From Catelliglobosispora koreensis DSM 44566 (GTDB lineage: Bacteria; Actinomycetota; Actinomycetes; Mycobacteriales; Micromonosporaceae): a stretch of DNA of 64,000 nucleotides. The notes beneath the pieces are model-generated. The model saw only the letters and a list, made by a program, of their open reading frames with translations. It was not told the DNA's origin and made no database searches. Position numbers and translations under genes: made by a program. Position 1 is the stretch's first letter. Each line of letters begins with the position of its first letter. The stretch spans positions 62,001-126,000 of the forward strand of contig NZ_KB903253.1 in NCBI RefSeq assembly GCF_000379685.1, given 5' to 3'. Shown here piece by piece: positions 43,855-51,989 of the stretch.

Positions 43855-44868
43855 ATGAAATCTGTTCACCGCATACTGCGGATACCTCTCGCCCTGGTCA
43901 TAGCCTCGGCGGCCGTCCTATTCGGACAGTCCCCGGCTCAGGCCGCGCCACCACCACAGTCGGTCAATGGCTGGCTTCAGGTCTGGAACTACAACACGGC
44001 ACGCATGTCGACCGGCCCCGACACCGACTGGCGCCAATTCATTTACTACATCACCGATGCTGGCCGGGTCAGCTACCGCCCCGACATCGTCACCGTTCAG
44101 GAAGTAGGCACCGACTATCTGAACCTCCCGGGCTGCGAGAACATCGCGAACCTGCTGCAATCGCGGACCGGCGAGGACTACCACTGCTACGAGACCAACG
44201 ACACCGGTGGATCCTCAATCGTCTACCGGACCGGCAGGCTCTCCAAAGTTGGCGAGGCTACGATCCCGCTCAAGTACCGCGAGTTCGAGTCCGAGACCGA
44301 CTGCAAGAACAGCACCTGGACGGCACAAGCCCTGAGGCTTTCAGACGACAAGGTCGCCGGGAAGTACGTCAACGTCGCCTCGGTGCACCTTCCCTACAAC
44401 GGGAACGCCCAGGACGCTGACTGCGCCTGGGACAACTCGAAGATCATCAGCTCCGCGCTGGCCAATCTCGGCTCATCGCAGATGCAGATCATGGGCGGCG
44501 ACTGGAACCACGTTGACGCGGCCGTCAGCGGCACCTCGGTGAACTGGGAGTGCTGGTACGAAGGGACTACCACCACCGCGGGCGGTGCACTCGGCAACTG
44601 CGGCGGTTCCAACCTCGGCTGGAAAGACCCGCAATACCGCAAGTGCGACGAGACCAACGACGGCGCGTACAACATCTGGAAGTGCATGGACAACGTCCAC
44701 CGCACCCACGGCGGCACGAGAATCGACTTCCTGCTCGCGAAGGCGCACACCGCCTCCGGCTCGGGCACCGTCGACTATTACCAAGCCTGGCAAGCCGCTG
44801 GCAGCCCAGGCGGGCCCCAGAAATACTCTGACCACCGTGGTCAGGGCGCCGCACTGAAGTACTACTAG
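43855..44868 (+). CDS. Secreted endonuclease/exonuclease/phosphatase-family protein (DNase I-like)
   Basis: 337 residues. A signal peptide ends near AQA (residue 31). The fold's landmarks are VTVQEVGTD (metal-binding Glu), GGDWNHV (the Asn and Asp site) and the terminal SDHRGQG with the catalytic Asp-His. Six or more cysteines suggest extracellular disulfides. It may be a nuclease, a sphingomyelinase-like enzyme or a phosphatase; nuclease is favoured. Confidence 0.85.
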   Translation: MKSVHRILRIPLALVIASAAVLFGQSPAQAAPPPQSVNGWLQVWNYNTARMSTGPDTDWRQFIYYITDAGRVSYRPDIVTVQEVGTDYLNLPGCENIANLLQSRTGEDYHCYETNDTGGSSIVYRTGRLSKVGEATIPLKYREFESETDCKNSTWTAQALRLSDDKVAGKYVNVASVHLPYNGNAQDADCAWDNSKIISSALANLGSSQMQIMGGDWNHVDAAVSGTSVNWECWYEGTTTTAGGALGNCGGSNLGWKDPQYRKCDETNDGAYNIWKCMDNVHRTHGGTRIDFLLAKAHTASGSGTVDYYQAWQAAGSPGGPQKYSDHRGQGAALKYY

Positions 44869-44876
44869 GTCCACAA

Positions 44877-44917
44877 GAGACAGCCGCCCTGCGAGGCAGG
44901 GTGGCGGCGGCTGTCTC
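44877..44917. terminator. Bidirectional terminator between convergent genes
   Basis: GAGACAGCCGCC pairs with GGCGGCTGTCTC, and an internal CCCTGC/GCAGGG stem lies within the loop. It sits between the nuclease (ends 44868) and the DUF6328 gene (ends 44930). Confidence 0.75.
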
Positions 44918-44929
44918 CCGGCATGTGCT

Positions 44930-45388
44930 TTAGTCGCGGTCGACCGCTGGAAGCACATACCAGAGCAGCACGTAGACGAGAACCGTTGCGGCGCAGAGTA
45001 TCGCGGCCCAGGTGAGGCCCGCTACCACGTCGATCACGAGGAACACCGCACCAGACAGAGCCACGAGGAACGCGCCGAGCCCAGCCTGCGCCAGCGTCGA
45101 TGCCGTGGTCACGAGTTGCGGCTTACGCCCTTGCCGGAACACCTGCCGGTGATAGCTCACGGGAGCGATAAGAAGCGCCATGGAGGCCGTGGCGGCTAGC
45201 AGCGTCAGAACATAAACAACCTTGTCAACGCCGTCAATCTCCCCGAAGCGGTTGTAGAACGGCAGCGTCAACAGGAACGCGAACAGAATCTGACCGCCGG
45301 TCTGCGCTACCCGAATCTCCTGCAACAGTTCGGCAAATCGCCTGTCCCACTGCTCTTTACTGTCATCCTGCAGCCCGCCATCCTTCAT
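44930..45388 (-). CDS. DUF6328 family membrane protein
   Basis: 152 residues. ELLQEIRVAQTGGQILFAFLL before the first helix and LLIAPVSYHRQVFR after the second are the family hallmarks. Four membrane helices are predicted. Function is unknown. Confidence 0.82.
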   Translation of the reverse strand: MKDGGLQDDSKEQWDRRFAELLQEIRVAQTGGQILFAFLLTLPFYNRFGEIDGVDKVVYVLTLLAATASMALLIAPVSYHRQVFRQGRKPQLVTTASTLAQAGLGAFLVALSGAVFLVIDVVAGLTWAAILCAATVLVYVLLWYVLPAVDRD

Positions 45389-45492
45389 CCACTTTCATTA
45401 CCCGGCCAAGTGTGCCGGTAACCGCCGCATACCTTGACAGCCTCAAATCTTTCAATAAAGTTTACTAATAAATTCTCGAACTCGGAGGCATC

Positions 45493-47550
45493 ATGGTTTT
45501 CCGGCGTTCGCGCGCCGCCGTCGGGGCCAGTGCGCTGGTCATCGCCGGGGCAGCAATGTGGACGATGGTGGCGGCCCCGGCCACTGCCGCGATTGGTTCC
45601 CTTGGCCATTTAGTCCCTGTGCCTGCTTCTGTTCAGGCGACAGCGGGCGTGACCTACACCCTGCCGTCATCGGCAAGCATCTTCACGGGCACCGGTGCTA
45701 CCGAGGTCGGCAACTATGCCGCCTCGATTCTGCGCCGTTCCACCGGGTACGCGTTGCCCGTGACCACGGCACCCGGTACGCCCACGAGCGGGATCAATCT
45801 GCTGCTCAGCGGTGCGGACCCGTCCGTCGGCACGGAAGGCTACACCCTCGACATCACCGCCTCGATGGTTGTCATCCGCGCACAAACCGCCGCCGGACTT
45901 TTCTATGGCGTGCAGACATTGCGGCAGATCATGCCGGCTGAGATCGAAGCGGCGACGGTCCAAGCCGGGCCTTGGCAGATCCCAGGCGTCCGTATTGTCG
46001 ACAAGCCACGTTTCGGTTATCGCGGCACGATGCTAGACGTAGCAAGGCATTTCCATCCGGTCAGCACGATCAAGGAGCACATCGACCGGGTCGCGCTGTA
46101 CAAGATTAACCAGCTGCACCTGCATCTTTCAGATGACCAGGGCTGGCGGATCGTCATCGACTCCTACCCACGGCTGGCGACCCACGGTGGTTCCACGCAG
46201 GTTGGTGGCGGGCCGGGCGGCTACTACACCAAGGCACAGTTCCAGGACATCGTCGCCTATGCGGCGTCACGGTTCATCACGGTGATTCCCGAGATCGACA
46301 TGCCGGGACACACCAACGCCGCGTTGTCTTCTTATGCCGAACTGAACTGCAACAACACCGCACCGCCCCTCTACACCGGCATTGAAGTCGGGTTCTCTTC
46401 CTTGTGTACGACGAAGGAAGTCACCTACACGTTCGTGAACCAGGTTCTGGGCGAGCTCGCGGCGATGACGCCGGGGCCGTTCCTGCACATCGGCGGGGAC
46501 GAAGCCAACGTGACACCAGCGGATCAATACGCCACGTTCATCAACCGGGTTCAGCCGATGGTGACCGCGCGAAGCAAAGCCGTGATGGGCTGGCACCAGA
46601 TCGGCGCTTCTGCCGTGCAGCACTCGTCAAACCGGGTAGTGCAGTACTGGGGACTGTCCACATCAGACAGTCTCGTATCCACTGCCGTGTCACGCGGCGC
46701 GAAGGTCGTCATGTCCCCGGCCAACAAGGCTTACCTGGACATGAAGTACAACTCGTCGACCCCGCTTGGACTTTCGTGGGCTGGACTCATCGAGGTGCAG
46801 ACCGCCTATGAGTGGAACCCGGGGACGCACTTGAGCGGCGTAGCCGAATCCGCGGTCCTCGGCGTTGAAGCTCCATTGTGGACAGAAACAATCGTCACAC
46901 CGGAGCACGTCGAATACATGGCGTTCCCGAGGCTGCCAGCCATCGCGGAACTCGGCTGGTCGCCGTGGTCCACACACAGCTGGACCTCCTTCCGCACCAG
47001 GCTCGGCGCGCATGGCCCGCGCTGGACCATCATGGGAATTGGCTACTATCCCTCGACGCAAATCCCTTGGGGCCCACCGGCATCGCCAACCGCGTCGCCG
47101 ACGGCCAGCCCGACCACAAGCCCCACAACGAGTCCGACGTCCAGCCCACCTCCGGGAGGCGGGATTGTCAACGGAGGCTTCGAGTCCGGCTCACTCAGCC
47201 CGTGGACCGGCGGTCAGTGCAGTGTCGTGACGAGCCCGGTGAAGTCCGGAACTCGCGCGCTGCGTGGCGCGACATCGTCGTCAGACAACGCCAGGTGTCA
47301 GCAAGTCATTGCGGTGCAACCGAACCGGACGTATCAGCTGCGCGCCTTCGTCAACGGTTCTTACATTTTCCTAGGCGTTGCCGGCACCGGAACCACTGAC
47401 ACGAACACCTGGACGCCGGGAACCGGAGGCGCCTACTCCCAACTCAGCGTCGGCTTCACCACCGGCCCGAGCACCACTTCGGTGACGGTCTACCTCCACG
47501 GCTGGTACGGCCAGCCGGCCTACCACGCCGACGACGTCACCCTGTCCTAA
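45493..47550 (+). CDS. Secreted beta-N-acetylhexosaminidase (GH20) with C-terminal carbohydrate-binding module
   Basis: 685 residues. A signal peptide (1-32) leads into the GH20b domain (about 35-165) and then the GH20 barrel, with the catalytic Asp336-Glu337 pair in HIGGDEANVTP. An SPTASPT-type linker (about 530-555) joins a C-terminal jelly-roll module (NGGFESGSLSPW onward). It releases GlcNAc or GalNAc from chitin oligomers or glycans outside the cell. GGAGG precedes the ATG. No DasR-type site was recognised in the AT-rich upstream region. Confidence 0.93.
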   Translation: MVFRRSRAAVGASALVIAGAAMWTMVAAPATAAIGSLGHLVPVPASVQATAGVTYTLPSSASIFTGTGATEVGNYAASILRRSTGYALPVTTAPGTPTSGINLLLSGADPSVGTEGYTLDITASMVVIRAQTAAGLFYGVQTLRQIMPAEIEAATVQAGPWQIPGVRIVDKPRFGYRGTMLDVARHFHPVSTIKEHIDRVALYKINQLHLHLSDDQGWRIVIDSYPRLATHGGSTQVGGGPGGYYTKAQFQDIVAYAASRFITVIPEIDMPGHTNAALSSYAELNCNNTAPPLYTGIEVGFSSLCTTKEVTYTFVNQVLGELAAMTPGPFLHIGGDEANVTPADQYATFINRVQPMVTARSKAVMGWHQIGASAVQHSSNRVVQYWGLSTSDSLVSTAVSRGAKVVMSPANKAYLDMKYNSSTPLGLSWAGLIEVQTAYEWNPGTHLSGVAESAVLGVEAPLWTETIVTPEHVEYMAFPRLPAIAELGWSPWSTHSWTSFRTRLGAHGPRWTIMGIGYYPSTQIPWGPPASPTASPTASPTTSPTTSPTSSPPPGGGIVNGGFESGSLSPWTGGQCSVVTSPVKSGTRALRGATSSSDNARCQQVIAVQPNRTYQLRAFVNGSYIFLGVAGTGTTDTNTWTPGTGGAYSQLSVGFTTGPSTTSVTVYLHGWYGQPAYHADDVTLS

Positions 47551-47564
47551 CCCATCGCTCACCC

Positions 47565-47630
47565 GTGATCCACATCCCCACAGACGTGATCAAAGCGCCT
47601 TTCGATCACGTCTCCACGGATGTGGATCAC
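47565..47630. repeat. 66-bp composite extragenic palindrome
   Basis: GTGATCCACATCC and GGATGTGGATCAC form the outer arms and AGACGTGATC with GATCACGTCT the inner arms. CCAC faces CCAC as a symmetric 4x4 internal loop, and the 12-nt apical loop is AAAGCGCCTTTC. The half-motif recurs just after it as TGTGGATCATGCTT (47640-47653). It may terminate the hexosaminidase transcript, but the arm length and recurring motif suggest a REP-like element. Confidence 0.75.
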
Positions 47631-47986
47631 GCTTTGGGCTGTGGATCATGCTTAAGTCCCGCACCAAGGCACGCGACGACGCCGGAAAGATCGGGCGCGA
47701 GGAAGAGCTGGAAGTGGTAGCCCGCAGGCCCGTCATCAACGTACCCGAGCGCAACTTCAGGACCCTCAAACCGCCCGAGCGCCTCAGCCGCCTCATCCAT
47801 CCCCATCGCGGGCACATTTCGCTTACGCGCCAACGCCGCCCGGAGCGAGTAAATCCTGGCTAAAGCCTTACGCTCGACCAGTCCGGGCCAGATCTCGAAT
47901 CTGGCGCCGGCCAGCAACGCCTCACGGCAAAGCTCGAACACCTCGCCGTCACGAGACAGCAAGCGGGCCAGTTCAACGCGCCTCAC
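47627..47986 (-). CDS. Hypothetical protein, 119 residues
   Basis: GTG at 47986 overlaps the stop of a 20-codon ORF by 4 bp (GTGA). The protein begins VRRVELARLLSRD, contains ARIYSLRAALARKRN and ends with a strand-rich region (GYVDDGPAGYHFQLFLAP). No family was recognised. Its last codons lie in the downstream repeat, so the end may have been altered by that element. Another GTG at 47998 is possible. Confidence 0.55.
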   Translation of the reverse strand: MRRVELARLLSRDGEVFELCREALLAGARFEIWPGLVERKALARIYSLRAALARKRNVPAMGMDEAAEALGRFEGPEVALGYVDDGPAGYHFQLFLAPDLSGVVACLGAGLKHDPQPKA

Positions 47987-48045
47987 AGTAATGCACACAC
48001 CACGCTGCTATCGAGCAGCAATCGGGTCAGCTCAGTGCGCTTCAT
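47983..48045 (-). pseudogene. 20-codon ORF, apparent truncated copy of the next gene's start
   Basis: ATG at 48045 encodes MKRTELTRLLLDS and a short hydrophobic tail, then stops at 47983. Its first 13 codons match those of the 119-codon gene (VRRVELARLLSRD). GAGGA precedes it. It may be a duplicated leader, or the stub of a PIN-type toxin (LLLDSSVV resembles the PIN first strand). Confidence 0.4.
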
Positions 48046-48197
48046 CAGAGGTCCTCAACAGCCCGGGAAGCGCGGACCTTGACGGCCTCGCGGGAGGGAC
48101 GGTCGCGCCCACGACGGACATCGGAAATATTTGTTGCCCTTAAAGGTTTTTCAAGCCTGACCCCCGAATTAAGCCAGGCATATTTTCTTCCTGACAT
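48045..48197 (-). CDS. Possible 50-codon ORF, antitoxin-like tail
   Basis: The ATG at 48197 opens a 50-residue frame ending RPSREAVKVRASRAVEDL, whose stop overlaps the next ATG (TGATG). The overlap and the charged C-terminus resemble an antitoxin gene, but no complete toxin-antitoxin pair is present. The 5' part (48125-48200) is AT-rich compared with its surroundings. Confidence 0.3.
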   Translation of the reverse strand: MSGRKYAWLNSGVRLEKPLRATNISDVRRGRDRPSREAVKVRASRAVEDL

Positions 48198-48200
48198 GGC

Positions 48201-48242
48201 GCGGCCCCTCGCCGTTGACTTACGGTCAACAAGAGGGGCCGC
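48201..48242 (-). terminator. Terminator of the glycan cluster, after the PhyH gene
   Basis: GCGGCCCCTC pairs with GAGGGGCCGC, and an inner GTTGAC pairs with GTCAAC. It begins about 30 nt after the last gene of the cluster. Confidence 0.7.
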
Positions 48243-48271
48243 AACGCAGCTCAGGGAGGAAATAGGCCGGA

Positions 48272-49129
48272 TTAATTGCCGTCGTTGCCGGCCCACTTGG
48301 TTAGCCACCGCGGGTCGGGCTCGACCGACTTCGGCAGGAAGCGGAGGTCGACGGACATGCGCATCGCGTCGGTCTGGGTGTCGAGCGACGCGTGCACCAG
48401 GTGAGGCGAGTGGATGGCGACGTCGCCGGCCTTGTAGTCGGCGTAGAGCCAGCGGCCGCCGAGTTGTTCCTGGGTCCAGCCGAGGTCATGGCTGATGGGG
48501 CGCAGGTCGCCGGAGCGGTCCGTGCGCTTGCCCTTGAGCACGTCTAGCTTGGACTTCTCGATGGTGTGTGAACCCTCGAGGTAGGTCAGGCCGCCGGACT
48601 CAGGCGGGCAGTCGCCGATGGGGAGCCACATGGTGATGATGCTGGCGGAGCCGCGGTCCATGTAGTCGAAGTCGGTGTGTGCGCGCGAGGACAGCGGGCC
48701 CTTGTTGAAGTGGCGCACGATCTGGCGCGGCAGCTGGAAGACCTCGTCCTCGCCGAGCAGGATCTGCGCGAGGTTGGCCAGCTCGGGTGAGGCGGCGAAG
48801 TCCTCGAAATACGGCGAGCGGACCAGTGTGTGAGCCGGGTGGCCTTCGACGCCGTGGGGCAGGGCGTTGGCCGGCGCGGAGCCGGACCAGATGCCCGCGG
48901 AACGATCGGTGCCGGAGGCGAAGTAGGCGTCGTCGAACATGCCGAAGTAGTGGCCGCGCAGGTTGATGACCTTCTCGCGGTCGAGCACTCCGCGCAGGTA
49001 GACGTAACCGTCCTGCTGGAAGCGGTCCCGCAGCGCAGCGGGGTCGTTCAGCAGAGCTGTGCTGTCCTGCATCGGTGCAAAGTGCTCGGAGTCGGTTGGA
49101 ACGGGAACCCCGTTCGAAAGAACCTGCAT
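48272..49129 (-). CDS. PhyH-family Fe(II)/2-oxoglutarate dioxygenase
   Basis: 285 residues. The metal triad is visible: His151-x-Asp153 in RAHTDFDYM, with the distal histidine in IHSPHLVHASLD (most likely His246), and Arg257 nearby for 2-oxoglutarate. It would hydroxylate an unactivated carbon. It ends a run of sugar-nucleotide genes, 36 bp after the aminotransferase fusion, so the substrate may be the sugar or its N-acyl group. This is inferred from context only. Confidence 0.85.
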   Translation of the reverse strand: MQVLSNGVPVPTDSEHFAPMQDSTALLNDPAALRDRFQQDGYVYLRGVLDREKVINLRGHYFGMFDDAYFASGTDRSAGIWSGSAPANALPHGVEGHPAHTLVRSPYFEDFAASPELANLAQILLGEDEVFQLPRQIVRHFNKGPLSSRAHTDFDYMDRGSASIITMWLPIGDCPPESGGLTYLEGSHTIEKSKLDVLKGKRTDRSGDLRPISHDLGWTQEQLGGRWLYADYKAGDVAIHSPHLVHASLDTQTDAMRMSVDLRFLPKSVEPDPRWLTKWAGNDGN

Positions 49130-49165
49130 TACCTCAGTCCTTCGCTTGTGTTGCCGGCTTGCGGG

Positions 49166-50992
49166 TCAGGATAGAACACTACGCAGGGCGTTTAGAACAT
49201 GCTCCTGCTCACGGGTCGTCATTGACGGGAACGCGGGCAGGCAAATGTGGTGTTTCGTAAACCAGAGTGCCTTTTCAAAGGTCCGGCCCTCGAAACGTGA
49301 AGCGTAGTAAGGCTGGTCGCTCAGCAGCACGTCGTAGACCTCGCCAGCCAGGGAGACGCCGTGCTTTTCGCGCAGCTCCTTCTTCAGCTCAGCGCGGTCG
49401 ATCGACGGGTCGAGGAACGCCATGTACTTGTAGTAGTTGCTCTCGACGCCAGCCGGGATGTCGTAGCGCTTGACGTGCGGCACCGTGTTGAGGTGCTCGT
49501 CGTACCAGCTGGCCAGGGCGCGGCGCATCTCCAGCAGCTCGTCGAGCCGGGCGAAGTGGGCCAGGCCGACCGCCGCGTGGACCTCGCTGAGCCGCCAGTT
49601 GTTGCCGAGGCGGTCGTGGATGTTCTGCGAAATCGAGATCTTGCCGTGGTCACGCAGCTTGCGGGCGGCGTCGCGGTGCTCGGCCGAGACAGCCGTGAAC
49701 AGGCCTCCTTCGCCGGAGGTCGCGACCTTAGCCGGGTGCAGGCTGTAAGTTCCCATGGCGCCAAAGGATCCGGCGAGCTGACCGTCCAAAGAGGCGCCCA
49801 GTGCGTGCGCGGTGTCCTCGATGACCGGGATGCCGCGCGCCTGACACTCCTTGAGCACCTCGCGGAACGACGGCGCGACGATGCCACCGATGTGCACGAC
49901 CGCCACGGCGGCGACGTCGTCGTGCTTTTCCAAAGCAGACCGCAGCGCGATCGGGTCCATACCGAAGCCGTCGAGCTCGATATCGACGAATTCCACCTTG
50001 CCGCCATTGCGCTCCACCGAGGCCGCGGTGGCGAAGAACGTGTTGACTGGTACCAGGACCGTGCGCCCCGTGACGTTGAGCAGCTGGTAGGCGATATCCA
50101 ACGCCGCCGTCCCCGTGGACACCGCGATCGTGTCATCGGAACCGGTGAATTTGTTGGCTAGCTTCTCAAACTTGCCGACGAGCTGACCCTGGGTCAGCAT
50201 CCCGCTGGCGAGCACCTGGTCGAGGTTGTCGGCCACTTCTACACGGGCCGAGATGTCGAAGAGCACCTTCAGCGGCGGAATGCTGAACTTCGCCTCAGTG
50301 GCGAAGGCGGCCTTGAAGAAGTCGACGGTCGGCCCGCCAACGGTCAGCGGGCCGTCGCCATAGGCGGCCGTAACCGTCTCGTGCGCGGACCGCAAATACA
50401 ACGGGCGCGGGGCGAGCGCCGCCACGAGGTCGGGCAGATCGGCCACCCGCAGGATGCCCGGCAGGGCAAGGTAACCGCTGTTGAGGTAAGGCTGAACTGG
50501 CAGCTCAAAGGCGACCGGCTCGGAGCCGCCGAGCACGAGTGCCGCGTGCAGAGCGGTTTCGCCGCCAGCCAGACCGATCTGGTTGATCCCACCGTCGCTT
50601 AGCCACTCCCGCACCGCGAGCACATCGTCAACGGCGGCAGCCAGAACTGACCGTCCATTGAGGACAAGCTCTTGCTCACGCTCAGGGGCGACCGTTGCCG
50701 GCATGCTCACCGAGATGAGCCCATCGCCAAGCGGTGCCCCAGAATCGACGCCAATCACGGCCGGGTAGATGGCGGTGTCGTCAGGGCGGCGAACGCTCAC
50801 TGAGAAAGCCGTGCCATCGGGACGCCGCAGTGAGTATTGCTCCTCGCGCCAGCCACGCTGCGTTTCCGTCGACGTGAGCGTGGGCACCAGGGCCACCCGG
50901 GCCGGCAACGCGAGACGCTGAACCGCCGCGCGCACGCTGTTGGCCCAGGGACGCACATCGCTGCCGGACTGGAACTGATACTGAGGTGCCAC
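49166..50992 (-). CDS. Fusion of a degenerate alpha/beta-hydrolase domain and a DegT/DnrJ/EryC1 aminotransferase
   Basis: 608 residues from the GTG at 50992. Residues about 30-220 resemble an acetyl-esterase-like alpha/beta hydrolase (DDVLAVREWL, then ALAPRPLYLRSAHE), but the nucleophile elbow reads G-L-A-G-G (140-144) with no Ser, so it is probably inactive. Residues about 240-608 form a complete DegT aminotransferase with PLP-binding Lys422 in HPAKVATSGEGG and IEDTAHALGA. The enzyme would aminate a keto-sugar nucleotide. Upstream in-frame sequence to 51238 only shadows galE. Confidence 0.85.
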   Translation of the reverse strand: MAPQYQFQSGSDVRPWANSVRAAVQRLALPARVALVPTLTSTETQRGWREEQYSLRRPDGTAFSVSVRRPDDTAIYPAVIGVDSGAPLGDGLISVSMPATVAPEREQELVLNGRSVLAAAVDDVLAVREWLSDGGINQIGLAGGETALHAALVLGGSEPVAFELPVQPYLNSGYLALPGILRVADLPDLVAALAPRPLYLRSAHETVTAAYGDGPLTVGGPTVDFFKAAFATEAKFSIPPLKVLFDISARVEVADNLDQVLASGMLTQGQLVGKFEKLANKFTGSDDTIAVSTGTAALDIAYQLLNVTGRTVLVPVNTFFATAASVERNGGKVEFVDIELDGFGMDPIALRSALEKHDDVAAVAVVHIGGIVAPSFREVLKECQARGIPVIEDTAHALGASLDGQLAGSFGAMGTYSLHPAKVATSGEGGLFTAVSAEHRDAARKLRDHGKISISQNIHDRLGNNWRLSEVHAAVGLAHFARLDELLEMRRALASWYDEHLNTVPHVKRYDIPAGVESNYYKYMAFLDPSIDRAELKKELREKHGVSLAGEVYDVLLSDQPYYASRFEGRTFEKALWFTKHHICLPAFPSMTTREQEHVLNALRSVLS

Positions 50993-51008
50993 GGAGACAG
51001 ACCCTTTC

Positions 51009-51989
51009 TTAAGCGGACAGTTCCAGCGCTTTCCGCGCTGACCAAGCGGAAGAAACCATGTCCATGAGATCGCGCTGAGCCGACCAGCCGAGGTCGGTGC
51101 GGATGCGCTCGACGGAGGCCACCACCGAGGCGGGGTCACCGGGGCGGCGTGGGCCAACCGTGTACGGAACCTCTTCGCCCGTGACCTCACGCAGTGCCGC
51201 CAGCACATCAAGCACGGAGTAGCCCTGCCCGGTGCCAACGTTGTAGAAGTCAGCGGCGGCGCCCTTGTTCAGCCGCTCGACCGCGGCGACGTGAGCGTCG
51301 GCGAGGTCGGCGACGTGAATGTAGTCGCGCACACCGGTGCCATCGTGGGTGTCGAAGTCGTCGCCCGTCACCAGGGCCGGCTTGCCAGCGGCGAAGGCCC
51401 GGAAGATGAGCGGGAACAGATTGGAGATGCCGCGATCGGCCAGGGCCGGGTCATCGGCGCCGACGGCGTTGAAGTAACGCAACGCCAGCCACGAGATCCC
51501 GTGCGCCTCGCCCGCCGCGCGCACCATCTGCTCGCAGATGAGTTTGGTGTGCCCGTAGGGATTGATGGGCGCCGTTGGCGTGTCCTCGGTGACGATCGGG
51601 TCCTGCACCATGCCGTAAACGGCGGCGGTGCTGGAGATGACGATCTTCTTCACCCCGGTTTCGACCATTGCCCCGAGGAGGCTGGTCATGCCGCCAAGGT
51701 TCTCGCGGTAGTAGAGGATCGGGTCAGCCATCGACTCGGGCACGGACTTCTTCGCCGCGAAGTGGATGACTCCAGTGACTTTGTGCTCACGCAACGCTTC
51801 GGCGACGGCCGCAAGGTCCTGCACCGCGGCGTTCACGAACGGCACCCCGTCAGGAACGCGGTGCGCCAGCCCACTGGACAGATCGTCGAGCACGACAACC
51901 GCGTGCCCCTGCGCGTGCAACCGGGCGACGGTGTGCCCGCCGATATAACCGGCACCGCCCGTGACTAGCCAAACGTCCTTCTCGGTCAC
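51009..51989 (-). CDS. galE: UDP-glucose 4-epimerase-like NAD-dependent epimerase
   Basis: 326 residues. The nucleotide-binding motif is GGAGYIGGH, and the catalytic Ser/Tyr/Lys set lies in SSTAAVYG and YGHTK. IHFAAKKSVPES and the C-terminal GWSAQRDL block are GalE features. It interconverts UDP-Glc/UDP-Gal or the N-acetyl forms, supplying sugars for the glycan. The GTG start overlaps the preceding glycosyltransferase stop by 4 bp. Confidence 0.9.
   Translation of the reverse strand: MTEKDVWLVTGGAGYIGGHTVARLHAQGHAVVVLDDLSSGLAHRVPDGVPFVNAAVQDLAAVAEALREHKVTGVIHFAAKKSVPESMADPILYYRENLGGMTSLLGAMVETGVKKIVISSTAAVYGMVQDPIVTEDTPTAPINPYGHTKLICEQMVRAAGEAHGISWLALRYFNAVGADDPALADRGISNLFPLIFRAFAAGKPALVTGDDFDTHDGTGVRDYIHVADLADAHVAAVERLNKGAAADFYNVGTGQGYSVLDVLAALREVTGEEVPYTVGPRRPGDPASVVASVERIRTDLGWSAQRDLMDMVSSAWSARKALELSA

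Noticed and set aside
47565-47630. Palindrome as part of a CRISPR array or IS end
   Set aside because: There is no regular repeat-spacer pattern, no transposase and no target-site duplication.
50993-51238. N-terminal extension of the hydrolase-aminotransferase fusion
   Set aside because: It is Arg/Trp/Pro-rich, lies within galE and has no homology pattern. The GTG at 50992 fits cluster spacing.
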